Shown here one piece after another: positions 52,901 through 59,977 of a stretch of DNA of 64,000 bases. The position numbers and the translations under genes are program-made. The notes beneath the pieces are model-generated. The model saw only the letters and a program-made list of their open reading frames with translations, ran no database searches and was not told where the DNA came from. Source of the DNA: Verrucomicrobiales bacterium (GTDB lineage Bacteria; Verrucomicrobiota; Verrucomicrobiia; Verrucomicrobiales; DEV007); the NCBI GenBank assembly GCA_028047635.1, contig JAOFXR010000007.1:1-64000 (forward strand). The letters are read 5' to 3'. The first letter of the stretch is position 1, and each line of letters starts with the position of its first letter.

Positions 52901-52936
52901 CGGGCGTGGTTCGCTCTGCAGTCGGAAGGAAACTAA
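49916..52936 (+). CDS. Secreted PQQ-like propeller with embedded SAM-methyltransferase domain
   Basis: A 1006-residue protein with a Sec signal (MKSLFSFLFFALFPIGTVYS). Residues about 22-420 are propeller blades (EDWPMYRADAKRSAS, AIDAASGDTKWAFFTGAPIR, AVSLNDGALLWKFRGG). Residues about 432-570 are a class I methyltransferase-like domain: motif I VDLGAGTGELAHALAE begins at Val459, the acidic ribose-binding residue is near 484 (YAVESDPEKVALARKKL), and ANLVVSSQSLSG follows. Residues about 580-1006 resume the propeller (CLDAYNGRTLWVFELKD, AMDDKSGEVKWQFDPKHS). Export and a SAM-dependent domain are hard to reconcile, since SAM is cytoplasmic; the domain may bind another ligand or be structural. Confidence 0.85.
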   Translation: MKSLFSFLFFALFPIGTVYSEDWPMYRADAKRSASIAESIPNRLTLRWTHRSKHSPRSAWPTSKRIDFDLVFHPIIVGDLVLFGSSVDDQLYAIDAASGDTKWAFFTGAPIRFAPCAWEDRVFVASDDGWIYAVSLNDGALLWKFRGGPDDSKVLGNERMISKWPARGGPVVLDDTVYFSAGIWPSDGVYLHALDADSGKPVWSNGETGRIFMDQPHGGAQAESGVSAQGYLVATGNQLLVPTGRAVPAIFNRGTGQLQHYHLQKNQQRGGSRVMAADQFLLNAGCLFDLGSGELNSQIGLGPVVAVSNGIVQATSRSLKASKWQDAQVIDRKGAEQKVRQLKENRLVTVEEEILDFIVAGGDAICGEDGRVSVIDYAGQRTVWWSHEVEGKALGLAAGNGRLVVSTDRGVVYCFDGGPESLDKNTAAAETPQTKPGKEALAAADEILAKSNLREGFCVDLGAGTGELAHALAEKSDLHIYAVESDPEKVALARKKLSDAGLYGSRVTLVEADPAETGFPKYFANLVVSSQSLSGVISKPIIEEMQRIQRPFGGKMVSGSLTEMQVEERGALEGSGSWTHQNSSAANTLCSDDSALKGPLSMFWFRDVDFEIPNRHGQGPAPLVNQGCMVVGGVDGIACLDAYNGRTLWVFELKDNLTDYDGIHHDVGVGATGSNFCLSDEAVFLKNADRCFRIDLLTGEVLGEFKTPAREGEGNRNWGFLAHQNGILFGSIEDQSHQVSPRYKLTKLRTQSTRFFAMDDKSGEVKWQFDPKHSIRNNAIAIADDKVFLIDRALVDADNVPNPKRNGKHVKKLPADDIPGGILLALNSESGKELWRNDKEIFGTQLAASETHSTLMMNYEAVRHNFFALPSETGGRLAGFDLKTGKPRWDHAATYQTRPIINDYTIYAQGGAWNLITGEEVPFEFERSYGCGQISSSKNLMLFRSATLGYKDLSRDAGTENYGGIRPSCWINAIPANGLVLVPDGSSKCVCSYQMRAWFALQSEGN

Positions 52937-53020
52937 ATTCTAATCCATCGCACACCGTATCGAGCGTTCGAAATTCATCGCCGAAGTAGACGATCAACTG
53001 AATCCTTCGACGACAGGCGT

Positions 53021-54457
53021 TCAAATAATAAACTCCACGAGAGCGGAGAGATCTTCAGCGGGAGCAGCTGAACCACCGACCAGTGTTGCCGCGACTTGAC
53101 TTGCTTGACCACGAAGTTCGGGAACCGCGATGGTTTCCCACAGGGTTCCGCGCAAGAGGGGCCCCAATGCGAGAAGCACTTCCGATTCGGTGCCGTCCTT
53201 CGTCACTGCGGTGTGATCGTCTGTGATACGAATTCCCATGTCCATGTCGTCAGGGGAGATCAAGCCCTTCTCCATCAACTTACTTAGCAGCAGGGACTTA
53301 CTTGACGAAAATCTCGTCTGGGGGCCGGTCGCATTGATCACGAGATCTCCGGTGAGGGATTCTCCACCCTCGAGGCAGACTTTTACTTTTTCGCCGTCGG
53401 CCTCGACTCGCTCGATGTAAGCAGAGTGCACTTGCAGTTGCCCGGTTAGTTGTGAACTCGTCACCTGCGCATGAATTTCGGGTGCGATCCGGTGACGCAT
53501 AATATTCCAACGCGCCGCATCCTTCTTCGCAAAGGCGAGCCGTTCTTCTACGCTGAAGTTTTTCCAAACCTGCTGAGTGAAGGGGCGCATCTTGTCGACG
53601 ACGATGGCCGGGTTCGCTCCCAGTTCACGGAGTTTGCCGCAGTGTTCCTCCATCAGCGCGCGAAGCTTCTCCAGTCCAAGAGTTGTCAGGTCAACATCGG
53701 GGGAAGGAAAATCATGGTAATCGATTCCGCGGAAATGAGCTTCGGGGAGCCAACCATGACGGGAGACGGCATGAATTCGGCCCAGCCAGCCCATTGCTCG
53801 CAGGGAGATGATCGAATCTACTGTAGTCAGGCCAGTACCGAGAATCACGATTGTGCCATCATCGCCCGGTAAATTTTCATGCCATGGCAACCATGGGTTA
53901 CCGGCCCAGCCTCCATGATCCTGCAAGAGTTCGGCGCCCGGCAATGCAGCGGGAGGCTCGTTCCCGCTCGCGAGAACAACTCGATCGGCGTCGATTCGAG
54001 TTCCGTCCTCTAGCAGAACCACTCCGGAACTGCCATTAACTTCAACATCCACTGCGACGCCTTCGACAAACTCTGCCGTCACCGTCACCTCGTCTCCCAT
54101 TCCCTGAAGGTGATGATGCATCATCGACTTCAGATAGTCTCCGAAAACCATCCTCGGCATAAATCGTTCCCTTAGTTCCAGGTCAGGCACGGTATCGAAC
54201 TCGGATCGGGTTCGGAGCCATTGCACAAAATGATCGGGAAGGTCGGGAAACGCCGACATGTTCCGCGCTGCAACGTTGAGGAGGTGTTCGGGCCTCCGTG
54301 TGCCGTAGGCAACGCCGCGGCCGAGTGGCCTTTTTGCGTTGATCAGGATGATGTGCCGGGGATGCTTGCTCATCCGCGCGACGTTCACCGCTGTCATGAC
54401 CCCACTGAACCCTCCACCGATGATGGCGATTCGCTTAGTTGACGAAGATGCTGTCAT
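53021..54457 (-). CDS. FAD/NAD(P)-binding protein (NAD_binding_9 type)
   Basis: A 478-residue cytoplasmic flavoprotein-like protein. IAIIGGGFSGVMTAVNVAR (residues 10-28) is the FAD-binding beta-alpha-beta unit, followed by RPLGRGVAYGTRRPEHLLNV and NMSAFPDLPDHFVQWL, both characteristic of the FAD-NAD(P)-binding family PF13454 that includes HcpB-like and hydroxyacylglutathione-unrelated oxidoreductases. A second dinucleotide site reads IVILGTGLTTVDSIISL, and LVINATGPQTRF closes the fold. The reaction is unknown. It is a single gene between a PQQ-propeller gene and a DUF1501 gene, with no obvious partner. Confidence 0.8.
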   Translation of the reverse strand: MTASSSTKRIAIIGGGFSGVMTAVNVARMSKHPRHIILINAKRPLGRGVAYGTRRPEHLLNVAARNMSAFPDLPDHFVQWLRTRSEFDTVPDLELRERFMPRMVFGDYLKSMMHHHLQGMGDEVTVTAEFVEGVAVDVEVNGSSGVVLLEDGTRIDADRVVLASGNEPPAALPGAELLQDHGGWAGNPWLPWHENLPGDDGTIVILGTGLTTVDSIISLRAMGWLGRIHAVSRHGWLPEAHFRGIDYHDFPSPDVDLTTLGLEKLRALMEEHCGKLRELGANPAIVVDKMRPFTQQVWKNFSVEERLAFAKKDAARWNIMRHRIAPEIHAQVTSSQLTGQLQVHSAYIERVEADGEKVKVCLEGGESLTGDLVINATGPQTRFSSSKSLLLSKLMEKGLISPDDMDMGIRITDDHTAVTKDGTESEVLLALGPLLRGTLWETIAVPELRGQASQVAATLVGGSAAPAEDLSALVEFII

Positions 54458-54572
54458 AATTTTGTGCGAGAAACCGCAGTGACGGCTCCGAACCAGTCGT
54501 GCTGACTGTGCTGGAGATCCGAAGATTCAGCAACCGGAATTGCAGGGCGTTAAACCCGACCTAGCCGATATA

Positions 54573-55994
54573 CTAGGTCAAAATTGGCTTGATGACATTG
54601 CCTCCCACATCCGTTAAACGGAAGCGACGTCCGTTGTATTCGTAGGTGAGTTTCTTATGGTCGAATCCTAGCTGATGCAGAATTGTCGCGTGGATATCGT
54701 TGACGTGCGCTTTGTCGACGGCGGCGTGATGACCGATTTCGTCGGACTCACCGTAGCTGACGCCGCCTTTGATTCCGCCTCCTGCCATCCAGGTCGTGAA
54801 ACAATGCGGATTGTGATCTCGTCCGGGCTTCTTGGATTTTTGCGATAGGGGAAGCCGACCGAATTCTCCGCCCCAAATAACAAGGGTGTCTTTGAGCAAT
54901 CCCCGCTGTTCGAGATCCTCGAGGAGACCTGCAATCGGCGTATCCGATTCGCCGGCGAACTGACTGTGGTTTCCTTTGATGTCACTGTGGCCATCCCAGC
55001 TGCGTTGGTTCTCCATTCCGCCGGAATAGATCTGCACGAATCGAACCCCGCGCTCGACCATGCGTCGGGCGGTCAGGCATTGACGGGCAAAGTGATCGCA
55101 GTGCTTTTCCCCGACACCGTAGAGCTTCTTGATGTGCTCGGGTTCACGATCGATGTCGAAGGCTTCCGGTGCGGCGTTCTGCATTCGATAGGCTAGTTCG
55201 AAGCTTTTGATACGGGCTTCCAGTTCGGCGTCAACCGGGCTCCCGTTTAGCTTTTTCATGAGCGCGAGCTGGCGTTGCTGCTGCTCGATGTTCATGTGTC
55301 CCGGCCGGCTGAGATTGTCGATCGGAGCTCCTTTCGGCTTGAGCCAGGTCCCTTGATAAACGCTTGGCAAAAATCCTGCGCCCCAATTCGCGGCGGAACC
55401 TTTGGGGAGGCCGCGATCGAGAGGATCTGACATGACGACAAAAGCAGGCAGATCCCGGCTCTCGCTGCCAAGTCCGTAAGTGACCCACGATCCCACGCAG
55501 GGAAGTCCCATACGAGGCTGCCCGGAATTCATCATGAAAAGTGCGGGACTGTGATTATTCGATTCGGTGTGCCCGGAGTGGATAAATGCCATCTTGTCGA
55601 CGTGCTCGCCGAGTTTGGGAAAGATCGATGAAACCATTTTTCCGCATTCACCCCGGGGCGCGAATTCAAAAGGGGACTTCATGAGCGGACCAACCGACTT
55701 GGAGAAGAAGCCTGTTTCTTTATCAAATCCTTCGAGTTCCTGTCCGTCGACTTTCGCCAACTCAGGTTTGTAGTCCCAGGTGTCGACCTGACTCGGGCCG
55801 CCATTGATAAAGAGCCAAATCACGGACTTCGCTTTACCATCAAAATGCGCCTTCTTGGGAGCCAGAGGATCGGAGGCATCTTTCGCGAGGAGACCTTCCT
55901 GTGCGAGCATGCTGGCGAGACCGACGCTTCCGAATCCTGCTCCGGCTCGCTGCAGTAAATCACGACGTGAAAACAGATCAGAATAAGGATTCAT
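54573..55994 (-). CDS. DUF1501 Tat-exported protein, second copy
   Basis: A 473-residue DUF1501 protein. The twin-arginine motif is FSRRDLLQRAG. Family segments are SVIWLFINGGPSQVDTWDYK, HTESNNHSPALFMMNSGQPR, WVTYGLGSESRDLPAFVVMS, CLTARRMVERGVRFVQIYSG, TLVIWGGEFGRLP and GRDHNPHCFTTWMAGGGIKG. It differs clearly from the copy at 33172, so the two pairs are not a recent duplication. Its ATG overlaps the TGA of the DUF1553 gene (ATGA), implying coupled translation. A hairpin, GACCTAG...CTAGGTC, overlaps its stop codon (54559-54580) but lacks a T run. Confidence 0.88.
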   Translation of the reverse strand: MNPYSDLFSRRDLLQRAGAGFGSVGLASMLAQEGLLAKDASDPLAPKKAHFDGKAKSVIWLFINGGPSQVDTWDYKPELAKVDGQELEGFDKETGFFSKSVGPLMKSPFEFAPRGECGKMVSSIFPKLGEHVDKMAFIHSGHTESNNHSPALFMMNSGQPRMGLPCVGSWVTYGLGSESRDLPAFVVMSDPLDRGLPKGSAANWGAGFLPSVYQGTWLKPKGAPIDNLSRPGHMNIEQQQRQLALMKKLNGSPVDAELEARIKSFELAYRMQNAAPEAFDIDREPEHIKKLYGVGEKHCDHFARQCLTARRMVERGVRFVQIYSGGMENQRSWDGHSDIKGNHSQFAGESDTPIAGLLEDLEQRGLLKDTLVIWGGEFGRLPLSQKSKKPGRDHNPHCFTTWMAGGGIKGGVSYGESDEIGHHAAVDKAHVNDIHATILHQLGFDHKKLTYEYNGRRFRLTDVGGNVIKPILT

Positions 55995-58900
55995 GGCAGG
56001 TAAACAAATTCGTTAAGGCTGAAGAGGACTTGGCAGAGATCGGCGAGGGCAAGTTGTTGGCTGTTTTTCACGCTATTGTAGGACGCGGATTGCGCGGCGA
56101 TGAACTCGCGGTTGTTTTGAAGTTCTTCCTCGTTTGGCCCACGACTGACCGTTCGCAGGTAAAGTTCGCGAATCGCATCGTCAGGATTTTTTGCGGCCAC
56201 TTCGGCGGCGAGTAATCGCGCCCACTTGATGACTTCAGCGTTATTCATGAACAGCAGTGCCTGCGGCGCGATGGTCGTGCTTGGGCGGCTGCCCTGACTA
56301 GCGAGTGGCTCGGGCTGGTCAAAAATCTGCATCATCGGAACGAGTCGGCTTCGCTTGATCATGAAATAGACACTGCGTCGTTGCTGACTCTCATTCAGAG
56401 TTCCCGGTCCATACATTGTTGTGTCCAGTTGGCCGGCGGCTGACAAGATTGAATCGCGAACAATCTCTGCTTCGAGACGGCGTGGAGTGAACCTCCAAAG
56501 AAACTGATTATCCGGATCGATCGTCGCTTTCTCCGGCGATGAGGCACTGCTCTGTTGCCAGGTCGAGCTGAGGAGGATGTCACGGTGAAGCGCCTTGATA
56601 TTCCAACCATTGGCGATGAAACGTCGGGCCAAATAATCGAGCAGTTCAGGATGAGACGGCAAGGTTCCTTGAAGTCCAAAATCATTTGGTGTCGCCACGA
56701 TGCCGCGACCGAAGTGATGATGCCAGATCCGATTTACGGCGACTCGAGCGAGAAGATGTCCCGCGCCATTCTCGGCATCGGTAATCCAGTTGGCGAGGCC
56801 ATGGCGATGGTAAGTGGTGCGCTTCCAATTTGACGGGGGAGCCTCGCGCCAGTCAGGAGTCGACTTATCGTTGCGCATTAAGACCTGAAGAAAACCGGGT
56901 TCAGAGACCGCCAGTTTCTGGTTGGGATCGCCTCGATTCAGTAAATGCGTCTCCGGATAAAAGTGAGGAAAGCCGCGTCCATCCGCATGGTGTTTCGTCG
57001 GCGGAAATCCTTCACTGGTTACCTGCACTTTGGTCATGTCGGGCTGCGGTTTTGCGGCGAGTGATTCACGGACCACCGCATCGAATTTGTTCCATTTCGC
57101 ATCTGATTTTGCAAAATGGGGGAATAGTGTTTTCCGGTGTTCCGGCGTCAATACACCAGTAAGTAATGCTGCCTGGGCTTCGGTCAGTGCTTCTGATTTT
57201 CCTCCCCCGACAGCAACGGCTGGGTTTTCCGCTGCGCTCACAGACAGGCGAAATTTCCCGAGGCTATGCTGCCCGTTGTTGGCGAAGCGCAGTTCAAAGT
57301 TGAGTGAGTTTCCGCTTTTCAGCGTCAATGGTTTCTCCAGTTTGAACACAGCTGCTTGATCTATCCCAATCCCGCCAGCATCCACTGCCCAACCGGTTGC
57401 ATCGACATTGCTATCGAAAGCCGAAGCGACCGACAGGTTTTGCGTATTCTGCTGATGGGTCGCTTCCGCTGAAACGATTTTCAACGGTTGCTTCTTGTCT
57501 TCGGCTTCTACGACGAGGACTTTTAAATTGCTCAACGCGAAATTTCCGTTTCCGGCTCTGCCGGGGCCGTTGCGTTTCATTGACAGATCAGTCAATGCTT
57601 CGATTCGAACGAACTGGATATCCTTGAGCTGCGTGTTCGTCTTTACGAGGTAAGTTTCTTTCGCAGGAGTCTTCCCGGTCGCGAAGATGGCGCCGTCGTC
57701 CTGTTGTGTGAGCGTCGTGGCGCGCTGGCTGGATTCCGCCCCGGTCACGTTCAGCATTGTCCAGTCGCTCTCAGAAACCATCGTAGCGGCATCGGTTTTG
57801 GTCCACTCGTTGAATGCCTTGATGACCTCAGGTTTTGACTCATAAACAGACTTTTTTGAAACGAGCTTGGAATGTCCTGTCTCCCATGTTTCAGAAGCTT
57901 TACGGTAGCCGTCGGGATCAAGCTCGATATCAATTTCGCTGCGGATCGTTTTGGTGAAGGTGGAGGCAAACCGGTAGTAATCTTTCACCGGGATTGGATC
58001 AAATTTGTGATCATGGCATCGCGCACAGCCAATCGTCAGTCCCAGCATCGCTGTGCCTGTGGTTGCAGCCATGTCATCCAGTTCATCGTAGCGAGCGCTC
58101 TCGAATTCCTTTTCGGTAAGCTGAGTCGGAAAGACACCGGCTCCCAAAAATCCCGTCGCCATCATCGCGAGGGGATCATCAGGGGCAATCTCATCTCCGG
58201 CTAACTGGTAGCGGACGAATTGATTCCACGGCATGTCAGCATTGAGTGCTTTGATCACAAAGTCGCGGTAGTGGTAGGCGAACTTTCGATCGTAGTCCTG
58301 CTCGAAACCGTGGCTCTCCCCGAAGCGAGCCGCATCAAGCCAGTGTCGCGCCCAGCGTTCCCCGTAGTGAGGGCTTGCGAGTAATTGATCGACTAAATCT
58401 GCATGGGGCATCGCCAGTGCCGCTTTCAATTGCTCCGGAGTGGGCGGCAACCCGATCACATCAAGATAGGCCCGGCGAATGCGAGCGTGTTCACTCGCGG
58501 GAGGATTTGGTGCGAGCTTGTTTTTATCAAGCGTTGCGAGGACAAATTGATCGATCTCAGTCCTCGCCCAATCGTCATCGCCAGCGGGGGGCGTATCAAG
58601 TGCCAGGGGCTTGAATGACCAGAACTCGCGGTCGCTGTCGGTTACTCGCATCTCCTCCGGCCTGTCGGTTTTTTTCTCAAGCAACGGTTTATCGTAAGGA
58701 GCACCCAGCTCAATCCATTTTTGAAAATCTGCGATCAGTGGGTTCGATAGCTTGTCCTTTTTGGGCGGCATCTCCGGTTCCTCTTCATGCTTGATCAGCG
58801 CGAGAAGGAAACTGTTTTCCGGCTTTGCCAAATCAATGGCGTCACCGGTATCGCCGCCTTTGAGAAGTAACTCCCGTGAGGAAATGTCGAGACCGGACCG

Positions 58901-59071
58901 AATTTTCTCGTCGCCGTGACATTTCAAGCAACTCTCAATCAAGGCCGGACGAATCGATTTTTGAAAAAGCCCGGTTCCTGCCTTCATCCGCTCGGCATGA
59001 CTGGTTGGCAGCTCCTGGGCCGTGATCGCCGAAGAAACAAAGATCGAGAGAAGTAGAAATAGTTTACGCAT
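55991..59071 (-). CDS. Cytochrome c / DUF1549 / DUF1553 protein, second copy
   Basis: A 1026-residue exported protein (signal MRKLFLLLSIFVSSAITAQ). Order of parts: cytochrome-c-like segment with heme motif CLKCH (48-52) and EMPPKKDKLSNP; DUF1549 (about 170-370) with CARCHDHKFDP (349-359); a beta-rich middle with SMKRNGPGRAGNGNFALSNL; and C-terminal DUF1553 (about 740-990) with VNRIWHHHFGRGIVATPNDF. Two CxxCH sites indicate bound heme. Like the copy at 34571 it is the first gene of a coupled pair with a DUF1501 gene, but no regulator lies next to it. The reaction of the family is unknown. Confidence 0.88.
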   Translation of the reverse strand: MRKLFLLLSIFVSSAITAQELPTSHAERMKAGTGLFQKSIRPALIESCLKCHGDEKIRSGLDISSRELLLKGGDTGDAIDLAKPENSFLLALIKHEEEPEMPPKKDKLSNPLIADFQKWIELGAPYDKPLLEKKTDRPEEMRVTDSDREFWSFKPLALDTPPAGDDDWARTEIDQFVLATLDKNKLAPNPPASEHARIRRAYLDVIGLPPTPEQLKAALAMPHADLVDQLLASPHYGERWARHWLDAARFGESHGFEQDYDRKFAYHYRDFVIKALNADMPWNQFVRYQLAGDEIAPDDPLAMMATGFLGAGVFPTQLTEKEFESARYDELDDMAATTGTAMLGLTIGCARCHDHKFDPIPVKDYYRFASTFTKTIRSEIDIELDPDGYRKASETWETGHSKLVSKKSVYESKPEVIKAFNEWTKTDAATMVSESDWTMLNVTGAESSQRATTLTQQDDGAIFATGKTPAKETYLVKTNTQLKDIQFVRIEALTDLSMKRNGPGRAGNGNFALSNLKVLVVEAEDKKQPLKIVSAEATHQQNTQNLSVASAFDSNVDATGWAVDAGGIGIDQAAVFKLEKPLTLKSGNSLNFELRFANNGQHSLGKFRLSVSAAENPAVAVGGGKSEALTEAQAALLTGVLTPEHRKTLFPHFAKSDAKWNKFDAVVRESLAAKPQPDMTKVQVTSEGFPPTKHHADGRGFPHFYPETHLLNRGDPNQKLAVSEPGFLQVLMRNDKSTPDWREAPPSNWKRTTYHRHGLANWITDAENGAGHLLARVAVNRIWHHHFGRGIVATPNDFGLQGTLPSHPELLDYLARRFIANGWNIKALHRDILLSSTWQQSSASSPEKATIDPDNQFLWRFTPRRLEAEIVRDSILSAAGQLDTTMYGPGTLNESQQRRSVYFMIKRSRLVPMMQIFDQPEPLASQGSRPSTTIAPQALLFMNNAEVIKWARLLAAEVAAKNPDDAIRELYLRTVSRGPNEEELQNNREFIAAQSASYNSVKNSQQLALADLCQVLFSLNEFVYLP

Positions 59072-59145
59072 CGAGGGGTGACTTAATTAAAGCCCATCGC
59101 GCTGCTTTTTTGGAGCCCGAAATAAGCGCAAATGTGTGAAAACTC

Positions 59146-59826
59146 TCACTTCACCGGAAAATCAAAGGCCTGGCTAAAGGGGGTATTGCGGAGGGAGTAG
59201 TGCCACCATTCTTTGTGATAAGAGGCAAATCCCCCGCGGCTCATGGCAGATCGTAGACGCTGGCGGTTCGCTCGTTGCGCCGGTGTTACCTGAGATGAGT
59301 TGTGAGAAGATTCAGGGCCGAAGTAGTCAAATTTTGTGCCCATGTCGACTTCTCCTTTGCCCAGTTTTACGAGTGTCAGGTCAACTGTGCTTCCTCGGGA
59401 GTGACTGGATCGTCCTGAAATGTATCCGCCGCCGGCGAGGGTTGATTTCTCGATATCGGGATAGTATTTGGATTTGGTCTTCTGATCGTTCCGGTCGCGG
59501 ACCCAGCGCATGAAGTGATTGACGGCCCGCTGAGGGCGGTAAGCATCAAAGACCTTGAGGGCGTAGCCTTGCGTTTTCAGATCCGCTTGCACTTTCTTCA
59601 GCGCTTCTGCGGCACGGCGGGTCAGGATGATTTTTTTAGCCTGATAGCCATCCACTTTCTTTCCCACAAAATTGCTGGAAGTCGCGTAGCGGACGTCCGT
59701 TTCGATCGTCGCATCAACGTTCTTCAAATAGACAAAGCCTTCAGGGAGATCCGCGAAAGCGGTGAGTGGGATGGAAAAGAGGAGCGCTAGGCAGAGGAAT
59801 CTTTTGAGTCTCGAGAGGGAGGTCAT
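59146..59826 (-). CDS. D-alanyl-D-alanine dipeptidase, VanX/DdpX type
   Basis: A 226-residue exported zinc peptidase of family M15D. The start at 59826 (MTSLSRLKRF) gives a good signal ending AFA-D. Zinc and catalytic sites are SSHSRGSTVDLTL with His142 and Asp149, and KEWWHYS with Glu206 and His209; FDAYRPQRAVNHFM supplies the catalytic Arg. VanX proper is cytoplasmic, whereas exported relatives such as DdpX release D-Ala from wall fragments for nutrition or recycling, which fits here. No vanA, vanH or regulator is present, so glycopeptide resistance is unlikely. Divergent from the symporter gene. Confidence 0.88.
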   Translation of the reverse strand: MTSLSRLKRFLCLALLFSIPLTAFADLPEGFVYLKNVDATIETDVRYATSSNFVGKKVDGYQAKKIILTRRAAEALKKVQADLKTQGYALKVFDAYRPQRAVNHFMRWVRDRNDQKTKSKYYPDIEKSTLAGGGYISGRSSHSRGSTVDLTLVKLGKGEVDMGTKFDYFGPESSHNSSQVTPAQRANRQRLRSAMSRGGFASYHKEWWHYSLRNTPFSQAFDFPVK

Positions 59827-59859
59827 GGCAGATGATTTATCAGCTTCAGAGAAGAGATG

Positions 59860-59892
59860 CAACAGGGTTAAGTCATATACCTAACCCTGTTG
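59860..59892. repeat. 11-base inverted repeat between divergent VanX-type and symporter genes
   Basis: CAACAGGGTTA (59860-59870) and TAACCCTGTTG (59882-59892) are perfect inverted copies separated by 11 bases. The repeat lies 33 bases before the VanX-type start and 85 bases before the symporter start, a natural place for a shared operator. Its arm is the same word seen before dhaL, cimA and the sulfatase at 45889. Confidence 0.55.
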
Positions 59893-59977
59893 GTTTTGGG
59901 CTTGTTCCATCGTTATTCCTCAACTGCGGAAGAATTTATTCTTTCACTCGTTTCGCCAAACGATCAGGGTAAACGCC

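Noticed and set aside
59146-59826. Vancomycin-resistance gene vanX
   Set aside because: The protein is exported and stands without vanA, vanH or vanRS; a nutritional or recycling dipeptidase is more likely.
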